In this document: positions 1-6,541 of the stretch, in pieces
How positions within the stretch are numbered: position 1 is the first letter of the stretch
Layout: each line of letters begins with the position of its first letter
Assembly (NCBI GenBank): GCA_003225005.1
Contig: QIAN01000296.1
Location: forward strand, 4,744-37,582
Source: Acidobacteriota bacterium
GTDB lineage: Bacteria; Acidobacteriota; Terriglobia; Terriglobales; Acidobacteriaceae
Direction of reading: 5' to 3'
Length of the DNA: 32,839 bases
The notes under the pieces: model-generated
Seen by the model: only the letters and a program-made list of their open reading frames with translations
The model's database searches: none
Told to the model about the DNA's origin: nothing
Made by a program: the position numbers and the translations under genes

Positions 1-1
1 G

Positions 2-130
2 GTCTCCACCGAGCGTTGGATTGGAATTGGCCTTGTTGTCCTGGGCGTGAGCCTGGTGGCACGCACCGTGCCGCGCACTGCACCTGTGCTGTATAGATCC
101 CGTAATCTGCCCTACGAGGCGGCGCAATGA
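2..130 (+). CDS. C-terminal end of a small DMT/SMR-type membrane transporter (partial)
   Basis: The frame is open from the left edge to a TGA at 128-130, giving about 42 codons. The readable end contains WIGIGLVVLGVSLVA, the last membrane helix typical of EamA/SMR-type proteins, followed by a basic hydrophilic tail. The stop overlaps the next ATG (ATGA), so the two genes are very probably co-transcribed and translationally coupled. Small multidrug-resistance-like proteins often occur as such tandem pairs that form heterodimers. The substrate cannot be told from this fragment, and the 5' part lies outside the window. Confidence 0.6.
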   Translation, partial: VSTERWIGIGLVVLGVSLVARTVPRTAPVLYRSRNLPYEAAQ

Positions 131-489
131 AGTGGTTGCTCATGGCGCTCATCGTGATTCCAGGCACGGTTGCGGACTTGCTTAACACCATGGGTATGAA
201 GCGCAATGGCGAGGTGTGCGACTTCCGCCCAAGCTCAATTTTTCGGTTAATCGCTTCCCTCGCACGTAATCCTTATGTTGCTGTTGGCGTGCCCGCTATG
301 GCAGTTTCATTTTTCGCGCTGATGGCGCTGCTGTCCGTTGCCAACCTGAGCGTCGCGGTGCCAGTGACGGCATTCAGCTATGTGTTGGAAACGGTGCTGG
401 CAAAGTACATCCTGAAAGAACGTATCGGGTGGCAGCGCTGGGTGGGCGCTTCGCTAGTTGGCTGTGGAGTGCTGCTGGTTGCGATCTAG
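127..489 (+). CDS. Small EamA/SMR-like membrane protein, second gene of a pair
   Basis: A 120-residue protein with four hydrophobic helices: residues about 1-20, 45-70, 72-92 and 100-120. The last third (AFSYVLETVLAKYILKERIG followed by WQRWVGASLVGCGVLLVAI) matches the drug/metabolite transporter pattern, in which E/R residues precede the final helix. The length is that of SMR/EamA half-size transporters rather than of a ten-helix DMT exporter. It starts with ATG inside the stop of the preceding, similar gene, so a heteromeric exporter or lipid/glycoconjugate flippase (ArnEF-like) is plausible. The cargo is unknown. No paired gene follows; the next 480 bases are non-coding. Confidence 0.7.
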   Translation: MKWLLMALIVIPGTVADLLNTMGMKRNGEVCDFRPSSIFRLIASLARNPYVAVGVPAMAVSFFALMALLSVANLSVAVPVTAFSYVLETVLAKYILKERIGWQRWVGASLVGCGVLLVAI

Positions 490-743
490 CATTGCTATTT
501 CCCGCCAATTTCAGTTTTGAAATGGCCTGCTGGCTGACTGTGGAAAAATACCAGGACTTCACGCAGGCAAGTTTGCCACTTAAACATCCGCCCTCACTGA
601 TACCAGTGATACCGTTTTACACGGAAATCAGCTAATAAGGGAAACTGTACCCGAAGAACGGATTCGTTTGTAACCCGCTCAAACACAGCGTACTATGACC
701 GAAGTGTAGATTTCACAGTGGCTTGCAGGTAACGGCGGTAATA

Positions 744-764
744 GAATCCCCTCCCTCTCCGCCA
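744..764 (+). other. tRNA-Ser 3'-end-like sequence (possible attachment-site scar)
   Basis: The segment reads as the end of a T-loop and T-stem followed by CCTCTCC-G-CCA, the 3' acceptor strand, discriminator and CCA typical of bacterial tRNA-Ser, whose 5' acceptor strand is GGAGAGG. No matching GGAGAGG or other tRNA arms are present in the 90 bases upstream, and there is one extra C in the T-stem, so this is not a complete tRNA. Integrative elements that recombine into tRNA genes leave such 3'-end copies. The resemblance is from memory of tRNA-Ser ends and needs an alignment. Confidence 0.35.
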
Positions 765-765
765 T

Positions 766-794
766 GCAGTCTGGAGACTGCTGCGCCCTTTTTT
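766..794 (+). terminator. Hairpin plus T-run after the tRNA-like end
   Basis: GCAGTCT-GG-AGACTGC (766-781) is a perfect 7-base inverted repeat; with a realistic loop it would fold as a 5-bp stem and 6-base loop. Seven bases later comes a run of six T (789-794). The position immediately after the CCA-like end is where a tRNA terminator would be expected. The stem is short, so this is a weak terminator at best. Confidence 0.35.
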
Positions 795-971
795 GTGAAA
801 GTCGCAGAAAATGCCCGTATTTTGCGATGACTCCTAAGACAAACCGGACTGAAGAGAGTGGACTGTCTCGCCATACGACATCCTTTTGACATTCTCTGGC
901 GCCGCAAGCAGCAGTCCGACTTTCAAAGCTCAATTAGGCGAACGCCAGGCGATCACAGACCGCATCCCTTG

Positions 972-2198
972 CTAATCCTGACTTAACTCACCGACTACGA
1001 ACCAGTAGGCGAGCAGTCCCACAAGAAGAACGATCGAGGCGAGCTCAAAACCTGGAACATACGAGCCGCTCCGCCTGATCAACACTCCTACGGCCAGTGG
1101 CGCGATGATTCCGGCGAGATTGCCCGCAAAATTTTCAGCTCCGGTCCATATCCCGACGGTTTCGAGTGGTGCACAGCATTGAAGAATTGCGAGCAGATTG
1201 CCAGTGGAAAGCCCGACAAGGGAGGCTCCCATCAGTAACCCGATAGCCATCCGAGTGTCCGAAGTTCGCACGGCTGTCATGAGTAACAGGCCCATAAAGA
1301 AAGCCGCGGTCACGATTCCTTTCCGAGTCCCCGTTTCATCCCAGCCCCGGCCGATCAGGTTGTCGGCGATCCATCCTCCAATCGGTTCGGCAACCCCGAA
1401 CGTGAAGAACGCGAGTGAAGCATAAAAGCCGGCCTGTACGATGCTAAGGCGGCGGACCGTCACGAGGTAGTCGGGCAGCCACGTGACCAGCACATACCAG
1501 TAGTAGTCAAAACAAAAGAATCCGAGGCAGATGCCCAACAAATTGCGGTTGAGCAAGGCGCTCCAACGAATAGGAGACGAAATCCCGGACGGCGCAGAAG
1601 CCACGGCCTTGTTCACTGGCTGCAACTGGCGGGGAAAAAACCAAAACCAGGGGACCATCCAGACGAGAGCCGCGCAGCCTAAAAGGAGGAAGGTGTGGCG
1701 CCATCCATAACGTATTAGGAGCCAAGGGACCAGGATGCCTTCGAGGACCAACCCCGTTCGAGTACCAAAGTCGAAAAGTCCTGAGGGCAGACCGCGATCC
1801 TTGCGCGTGAAAAGCAAGCTGACAATCTTTGTCCCGCCCGGAAGGTAGATGGACTCTCCGACGCCAAGAAGAATGCGGAACCCAATCAAGACTGTAAGAC
1901 TTCCCGCCAGACCCGTAAGCCCCTGCGCCAATGACCAAAGGGCAAAGGCTCCGGCATAGAGCCAGCGCAAATTCAAGCGGTCGGCGCACCAGCCAATGGG
2001 AATTTGCATGAGCGCGTACGACCAGAAAAAGGAAGAAAGCAGCAGGCCCTTGGTTTCCGGCGTCAGGTGGAAGTCCCTAGAAATCAACGGCAGTGCGAAT
2101 GAAATCGCGGCGCGGTCTAGATAGTTGATCAATGATGCTGTAAAGAGCAGGCTAATGATGGTCCAGCGACGCTTGTTGGAAACATTCAGCAGATCCAT
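972..2198 (-). CDS. MFS transporter, anion:cation symporter (sugar-acid/hexuronate type)
   Basis: A 408-residue membrane protein with about twelve hydrophobic segments. The N-terminus (NYLDRAAISFALPLISRDFHL at roughly 25-45) is the hallmark of the ACS family (ExuT/GudP/DgoT), which import hexuronates, glucarate, galactonate and similar acids with protons. The family motif between helices 2 and 3 is recognisable as GWCADRLNLRW. A central cytoplasmic loop around residue 200 and a C-terminal half of six helices complete the fold; the length fits the family. It stands alone, with no sugar-acid dehydratase nearby, so the substrate is unassigned. A palindrome at 2330-2342 could be a regulator site. 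Start is ATG at 2198. Confidence 0.85.
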   Translation of the reverse strand: MDLLNVSNKRRWTIISLLFTASLINYLDRAAISFALPLISRDFHLTPETKGLLLSSFFWSYALMQIPIGWCADRLNLRWLYAGAFALWSLAQGLTGLAGSLTVLIGFRILLGVGESIYLPGGTKIVSLLFTRKDRGLPSGLFDFGTRTGLVLEGILVPWLLIRYGWRHTFLLLGCAALVWMVPWFWFFPRQLQPVNKAVASAPSGISSPIRWSALLNRNLLGICLGFFCFDYYWYVLVTWLPDYLVTVRRLSIVQAGFYASLAFFTFGVAEPIGGWIADNLIGRGWDETGTRKGIVTAAFFMGLLLMTAVRTSDTRMAIGLLMGASLVGLSTGNLLAILQCCAPLETVGIWTGAENFAGNLAGIIAPLAVGVLIRRSGSYVPGFELASIVLLVGLLAYWFVVGELSQD

Positions 2199-2687
2199 CC
2201 TGGGACCCTTTACTCTGCGAATCCAGAGTTACAGACTTCGTGGGCAGCTAGCCTCATCCGCACCGTCCGGCAGCGACATGCGTGACGATGCGCGGGCGTT
2301 CGAGCGCTAGTCTCTTACGCCCATTGAATGTACAACTTGTACCGGAGAAACCGCGATGTTTCGCAGTGGCTCAGTTTCGGTATGTGCAATTCGCTGACCG
2401 GAGATGTGGTCCGCCTTGTTTACCTTGGCGATTCTTTCCAAGTGATGTCCCTACCCGTAACTCGGACAAAACTTGACAGAGACGAATTCCCCTGATTCAC
2501 GCTCAGGGTCAAGAATCATGCCGAGAATTGAGGGGCGCTGTGTTTCGTTTTGCACCTGACAGCTCGGTGATGAGGAGCGCGGGAAAGCTCGTTGAGGCCG
2601 CGCGGCCCCTGCTGCGGAAAACGGCGCACCCCCTCAGAGCAAGGCGGTTGTGCCGGATGCGGACGAGAGGCGTAGCCCTTGGTGAGT
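2199..2687. other. Intergenic gap between MFS and di-heme genes
   Basis: About 490 bases without a supportable gene. It holds the upstream region of the MFS gene (minus strand), including the palindrome at 2330-2342, and the region downstream of the frameshifted di-heme gene. The short open frames in it have no recognisable protein pattern. Confidence 0.4.
2330..2342. promoter_or_regulatory. Palindrome GTACAA-C-TTGTAC upstream of the MFS gene
   Basis: A perfect 13-base palindrome about 130 bases upstream of the MFS start. Size and symmetry suit a dimeric repressor; sugar-acid MFS genes are often controlled by GntR/FCD regulators, whose sites contain GT...AC half-sites. No regulator gene is adjacent, so the link is inference only. 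Confidence 0.3.
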
Positions 2688-4003
2688 TTAGAGAGACTTC
2701 AAGAACTCGATGATGGCTTCTTGGTCCTCCCTCTTCAGTTTTTCAATTGCTGACTTACATGACCTGCTTCGCCGCGGTGCCGCAGGATCGCGTCGCGAAG
2801 CGTCAGGGATGTGCCGTCGTGCATCAACCGCGAACGCAACCGGACTCCCCATAAGGGTGCGGTGCGTATTTTATTTCGAATGCTCTCGAAGTCCTGTTTC
2901 GAAAGATACCCCGACATCATTTGAAAGACTTTGTTCCCGTAGTGTTCCCGGGTCGCCTGCAGGATTCCGTCGCCTGTACCGAGGTCATGCATCAAGAAAT
3001 CCCCATATGGATGAAATGTGATTGACCCGAGCGCGACCGGAATCGTAAACGTTCCACCGTTGATCTTCATTCCAGCGGGAGCAGTGGTCAATGTTTCGAC
3101 GTGGCAAGTCGCACAACCGATTTTTTCAAATAAGCCGTTGCCCTTCGTCGCAACCGCGCTGCCCGCGAGCTGGGAATCCCGCGCAGGAGCTTTCGTGGCT
3201 CGAATAAACCGGGCGAAGTGATCAACGTCAGAGAGGCCGTCCGGCCCTGGCTTGTCATTCGGCACCGAAGCGGTGTTGCAGAGCTTGGTCATCTCATCCG
3301 GTTGAAGGCGGTTTGTGATTCCCATCTCATTGAGGTAGGCATCGCCAGCGAACGACAGCAGGCTCGCATGCTGGTCTTTCCAACCGAACCTGCCTACGCT
3401 CATTTGTCCGGGGGCTTCTACGATAGGAACCTGGAGAACCTGTCCGCAGATTTTCCGATGAGAAGATTTGCATTGTCGCTCGGCAAGATCCATGAGGGTT
3501 TGATCGGACAGCGCCTCGACGAAGCCGTCCCCTAGCAGACTCACAGAAAGGCGAAACGTCCGGATCGTCTCGGATTCTGGAACTCGCTCTTGGATCTCGG
3601 TGTTAAGAAAAGCAGCGTTGGGACAAATAGCGCGCTCATTCACGAGCGACCGGCCAGAAATCACTTCGGCTCCGTGAGCAATCGGGATGTCCGGATTGCG
3701 GAAGTGTCCCTCTGGCCCCTGATGGCCAACGCGTAATTCCGAGACCTGGGAGGCGGCGCCTGAAACCGGACTCTGGTGGCATTCGCGGCAGGATTGCGCG
3801 TTATAGAGCGGTCCGAGGCCATCGCTCTGTTGCTCGACTTCCTCGAATTTGACCTGATCGGCCTGATGAGTCGCATCGTCGGCGACGCCGTTGCTTTTGT
3901 TGTCAAAACCGGTAGGTGCTTCCGTCGAACGAGATGCTGAAGAGGCGAGGATAAGACCGCTCAGGATAAGACTCAAGACGGCCAAAGGGATTAAGAATCG
4001 CAT
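2688..4003 (-). pseudogene. Secreted di-heme (DUF1111/COG3488-type) oxidoreductase, frameshifted near its C-terminus
   Basis: The ATG at 4003 is preceded by a strong GGGGGA site. An N-terminal hydrophobic segment (about residues 3-20) indicates export. Two c-type haem motifs are seen: CRECH (72-76), after DGLGPLYNAQSC, and CATCH (297-301). LMHDGTSLTLRDAILRHRGEAGH near the end matches the di-heme oxidoreductase family, related to di-haem peroxidases. In the annotated frame the protein ends after 422 residues (stop near 2735). In the neighbouring frame, from about 2758, the reading continues KSAIEKLKREDQEAIIEFLKSL and stops at 2688, which is the expected family C-terminus. One missing base near 2755-2760 explains this. 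Both haem sites are before the break, so the product could still be partly functional, or the base may be a sequencing error. Confidence 0.75.
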
Positions 4004-4211
4004 GGCTCATTCCCCCTTTTTCAAGGATGGTCTCGCGAAGCGCTTGTATTCAGGATTTATATCCGCTCGGTGGGCCGGTCTATCTTCCGCCGAAATCTGG
4101 GCCGTACCGTACCCGACCAGTGAGGACGAAGGTTCATTCATGAATACCACCTTTGCGGGTTCCTGTCCAAGATCCAAGACGGAGAAAATGTGGTACTGTC
4201 TCCGTTTCGAT

Positions 4212-4241
4212 TTGAGCGGCGGCGGCTGTGGCATATATAAA
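4212..4241 (+). promoter_or_regulatory. Candidate promoter of the AbrB-type antitoxin gene
   Basis: TTGAGC at 4212-4217 and TATATA/TATAAA at 4234-4241 are separated by 16-18 bases, close to a housekeeping sigma promoter. The start codon follows about 20 bases later. Confidence 0.4.
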
Positions 4242-4261
4242 GTAAGGAAATGGGGGAGACT

Positions 4262-4501
4262 ATGCAAAAACAAGCAACGATTACTGGCAAGGGACAGATT
4301 ACGGTGCCGCGCGAAGTTCGACGGGTGCTGGGGCTTCGAAGCGGAGATAAACTGTTATTCGAGAGCGATGGCAACGGCATACGCGTCCGTCCGGTTAGAA
4401 GCAAGAGCGCGTTTTCAAAGTATCGCGGCATTGGTAACCCCGAAATTCGGTCCGGTAGAAAGAGCATTACAAAGTGGTTGCGCGGGATGAGGGGACAATG
4501 A
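4262..4501 (+). CDS. AbrB/MazE-type antitoxin (VapB-like)
   Basis: About 79 residues. The N-terminal half, MQKQATITGKGQITVPREVR and onward, is a clear SpoVT-AbrB swapped-hairpin DNA-binding domain: the GKGQITVP and LGLRSGDKLLFE motifs are present. The C-terminal half (RPVRSKSAFSKYRGIG...) is the toxin-binding tail. ATG 4262 is preferred because a GGGGGAG lies just upstream and homologues begin at MxxQATIT; an in-frame ATG at 4250 is possible. The antitoxin would bind its own promoter and neutralise a PIN ribonuclease. The stop overlaps a downstream ATG (4498), the expected toxin start, but the toxin reading frame is decayed, leaving the antitoxin as an orphan. Confidence 0.8.
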   Translation: MQKQATITGKGQITVPREVRRVLGLRSGDKLLFESDGNGIRVRPVRSKSAFSKYRGIGNPEIRSGRKSITKWLRGMRGQ

Positions 4502-4704
4502 CCAGAGCGGGTATGGCGATTAGCAGAACGAGCTTTTCAAGCCTATGCAGAACGCCGGCGTAAGCAGCAAGATGCGGGTGCGCGGCGCATTCTCGCGACT
4601 TTGTTATTGGAGCTCATGCATTAGCCAACGGTTGCCGCCTTCTAACCCTTGACGATCGTCTGTATCGCTCCTCATTTCCGACACTCGCGATAGAGACCTT
4701 TTAG
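4498..4704 (+). pseudogene. VapC/PIN-domain toxin remnant (truncated and frameshifted)
   Basis: From 4511 one frame reads VWRLAERAFQAYAERRRKQQ then DAGARRILA; from 4597 a shifted frame reads DFVIGAHALANGCRLLTLDD then RLYRSSFPTLAIETF and stops at 4704. Together these are the C-terminal two-thirds of a PIN toxin, including the late catalytic acidic motif (DFVIGAHAL...LLTLDDRLY). The ATG at 4498 leads into a third frame that stops after 22 codons. The N-terminal LDTN-type strand with the first catalytic Asp is absent. One missing G near 4597 accounts for the internal shift. The toxin must be inactive. The assignment is by recognised sequence pattern. Confidence 0.7.
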
Positions 4705-5011
4705 AAATTCCGGAGTCCGGGTGGGGTTGCGAGCTTTTTCAATCTAGCTACGGACGGATCGGCTATTTGATACGGCGGACACGATTGTGTGCCAACAGTG
4801 TGCCGCACACGTAAAGCCGTACGAGTGACCTGCCACGAGATTGACCTTTCGGCCGATCGGTCGGCCAGCCCGAATTGCCCGTCACTCGTCGTGAATCACG
4901 CGGCAAGCGCCAAAGGGTGCTTCGTTCCGCTAGCCATTTACGCCAGTGACCCAAGGCGACTAGTATAGTGTCCCAGTGATAACGTAATCATGTTTCGACC
5001 GTCTATCTGGC
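4705..5011. other. Gap between toxin remnant and IS remnant
   Basis: No gene is seen. There is a small inverted repeat GGCCGA-TCGG-TCGGCC at 4851-4866. The end of the gap, TAGTGTCCCAGTGATAACG at about 4968-4988, just upstream of the transposase remnant, may be the left terminal repeat of the IS630-type element, because such ends commonly sit next to a TA target. This is inference. Confidence 0.3.
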
Positions 5012-5101
5012 ATGACGGATAATCGAAACTTGCTCAAACTGATTCCCGAACAGAGAGAAGACTTACAACGCTGGGCGCATTCACGAACCCTGCCTGCCGG
5101 T
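5012..5101 (+). pseudogene. IS630-type transposase N-terminal fragment
   Basis: From ATG 5012 about 30 codons read MTDNRNLLKLIPEQREDLQR followed by WAHSRTLPAG. This matches the N-terminal helix-turn-helix of IS630/Tc1-mariner transposases, in which a LTxEQRxxLExWxRSRTxPxG pattern is followed by the rest of a roughly 340-residue enzyme. Here it breaks off abruptly at about 5101, where unrelated TPR-coding sequence begins on the other strand. The catalytic DDE domain is absent, so this is a dead 5' relic. Confidence 0.55.
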
Positions 5102-5310
5102 GGACATGGCTGTATCTGGATGGTCGGGCCCGAGCACGCGGCGTTGAATAGCCAGAGCCTCACGCGCTAGTTCCTCGTCGTCGCCGTGGCGGCCCTCGAG
5201 AAACAACATGTTTGCCAGGTTGTTCATCGACATCAGTGTGTCTCGATGGTCAGGCCCGAGGACACGGCGCGAACCTCCAGGGCGTCGTGGTATAACTTTT
5301 CCGCTTTCGG
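5102..5310 (-). pseudogene. TPR (kinesin-light-chain-like) repeat protein remnant
   Basis: On the minus strand the pieces AEKLYHDALEVR (about 5269-5306), then in a shifted frame VLGPDHRDTLMSMNNLANML and EELAREALAIQRRVLGPDHP can be read. These are two to three units of the 42-residue TPR_10/TPR_12 repeat (A...YREAL.IR...LGP.HPDTL...NNLA..L). There is a frameshift between the first and second unit and no start. Both ends run into transposase fragments, so a TPR gene was cut up by insertion sequences and only this core survives. Confidence 0.6.
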
Positions 5311-5619
5311 TCGATCCGGCAAGCCATCAGTTATTGCGGGCTCTGCGGTGAGGAAAAAAGCTCCGCCGACAAGGTGATGCGCACCCCGCTTTCCAAACAG
5401 CGCATCAAGCATATCCAACGGGTACTGGTGGAAGCCGCAAAGTTGGCGCCCAGACAGGATCACGATCTGGCTCTGGTCTATGAAACAGAAAAGCAGAAAG
5501 GGAATGCCAATCGAGCGACTCTGGCCGTAGCTCGAAAGATGGTCGCGTATCTGCTCGCCGTAGATCGGGAAAAACGGGACTTCGTGCCCGCAGAAAATTA
5601 TCAGAGAGCGGCGGCCTAG
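5308..5619 (+). pseudogene. IS110-family transposase C-terminal fragment
   Basis: The frame is open through RFRSIRQAISYCGLCGEEKS and ends with KHIQRVLVEAAKLAPRQDHD, NANRATLAVARKMVAYLLAV and a stop at 5619. This is the C-terminal Transposase_20 (IS116/IS110/IS902) region, which contains the catalytic serine domain (SYCGLxxxExSS) and the RGNxNRATLAVARKLVAYLL tail. The N-terminal RuvC-like DEDD half is absent, with TPR-coding DNA of opposite orientation in its place, so the element is inactive. The GTG at 5374 used by simple gene callers is an internal codon. Downstream non-coding DNA to about 5960 may include the right end of the element. Confidence 0.75.
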
Positions 5620-5969
5620 GAACCTCCGCCTGGGGAAGAACAAAAAATCACACAGCGCGCAGGCTGCCAGGTCCTGCCGGTTGCCGACTGAGCGACGGAG
5701 ATCACCCTCCCGAGGCTCTCTTCGGATTGTTTCAGGACTGGCAGCGAACACAGACTCAATCTTCTCTGACGGCCTTCAGGGGCCCGAGATAGCGAATGGA
5801 TGTCAGGTTCTGCGAAGGCAGGAACCACCGCCGAGAGGCACAAGTGCGAGCTGCGGATACTGGTGAATACGGTAGTGCGCGCTCCTCCGAAGCGCGCGTC
5901 CGGAGAACTGTGTTTTCCCTTGACAAAGACTTACATGGAAGTCGGCAAACAGGAAGTTATCCACTCGGC
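5620..5969. other. Non-coding DNA downstream of the IS110 fragment
   Basis: About 350 bases with no recognisable gene. The stretch around 5915-5945 (CCCTTGACAAAGACTTACAT) resembles the non-coding right end found behind IS110 transposases, by memory only. Nothing else can be supported. Confidence 0.3.
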
Positions 5970-6088
5970 AGTTCGAAAATCGTCCGCTTAGGGTGTAACT
6001 ATTCGATTCGCCTGGGTTTAACCTGCTGAATGCACTGGTTCAAAATCGGGCACATTCAGCAGGAAAGTTCGAAAATCGTCCTCTAGGG
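5970..6088 (+). repeat. Repeated GTTCGAAAATCGTCC motif, three copies
   Basis: AGTTCGAAAATCGTCC occurs exactly at 5970-5985 and 6066-6081, both followed by a similar CT(T/A)GGG-type tail. An imperfect copy, GTTCAAAATCGGGC, lies at 6039-6052. All are in the same orientation. Several same-direction copies within about 100 bases resemble the multiple terminal repeats at the ends of IS21-like elements. No transposase belonging to them is left here. Confidence 0.45.
6022..6063. repeat. Perfect 11-bp inverted repeat (hairpin)
   Basis: CCTGCTGAATG (6022-6032) and CATTCAGCAGG (6053-6063) are exact inverse complements with a 20-base loop that contains the imperfect middle copy of the GTTC(G)AAAATCG repeat. 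There is no T-run, so it is not a classical terminator. It may be part of an insertion-sequence end. Confidence 0.5.
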
Positions 6089-6393
6089 CCGACCATTATT
6101 TTCAAACACTTAAACTGCACTTCTGGTTTTCCGTCTACATCGATGGTGTCGAAATTGTAGTACACGGTGCCTGTTTCGCTGACGTTCCTGAGGATTTCCC
6201 TTCAGAGTTACAACGTGATTTTCCTGCAAATTTTTCCGATGTAATCTTTCTTGGAGTGTGCGCGTCTGTGTTGGCCGGTAAACGGCCGATCAGTCGAAGC
6301 CAGCTTCCGAGAGTTGCCAACTCATACGTTTCCGGGCTACAGTGCGCCACTTGTGTGCACGATTTCAGTTCGGGCAACGTTGACCGCCTCTGA
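6022..6393 (+). pseudogene. Possible 5'-truncated gene remnant
   Basis: One frame is open for 123 codons, from a stop at 6019 to TGA at 6391-6393, with no usable start codon in its first half. From about 6091 it reads like protein (DHYFQTLKLHFWFSVYIDGV, then EIVVHGACF), with aromatic/hydrophobic alternation and a late CATC pair. I do not recognise the family. Its 5' end coincides with the IS-end-like repeats, so it could be a gene decapitated by an insertion. It could also be chance; no ribosome-binding site supports it. Confidence 0.2.
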
Positions 6394-6541
6394 CACTGCG
6401 TAAAATGGTCTGCGTCATTGAATAATCCTGCGCTCCCTCGGCCGCTGTGCTGGCTAACATATCTGTGTTCAGCTAGCATCCGAGTCTGTGAAGTTTGCAA
6501 CGTTGTAGACCCAACCGACCGAAACCACAAGGGAGCACCTG

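Larger units (their letters stand above)
490..971. other. Long intergenic gap, mostly featureless
   Basis: No convincing gene is seen on either strand; the short open frames here have neither ribosome-binding sites nor recognisable protein patterns. The only structured part is the tRNA-Ser-like 3' end followed by a hairpin and T-run at 744-794, listed separately. Confidence 0.5.

Noticed and set aside
3891..4490. 199-codon plus-strand frame
   Set aside because: It runs across the start of the di-heme gene, the intergenic promoter and the antitoxin gene in another frame, with no family pattern or ribosome-binding site.
5233..5751. 172-codon minus-strand frame overlapping the IS110 fragment
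   Set aside because: It is mostly the shadow of the transposase fragment; only its C-terminal AEKLYHDALEVR part is meaningful, and that belongs to the TPR remnant.
6135..6530. 131-codon minus-strand frame
   Set aside because: Composition is not protein-like and the opposite strand has the more convincing (though start-less) reading; no ribosome-binding site.
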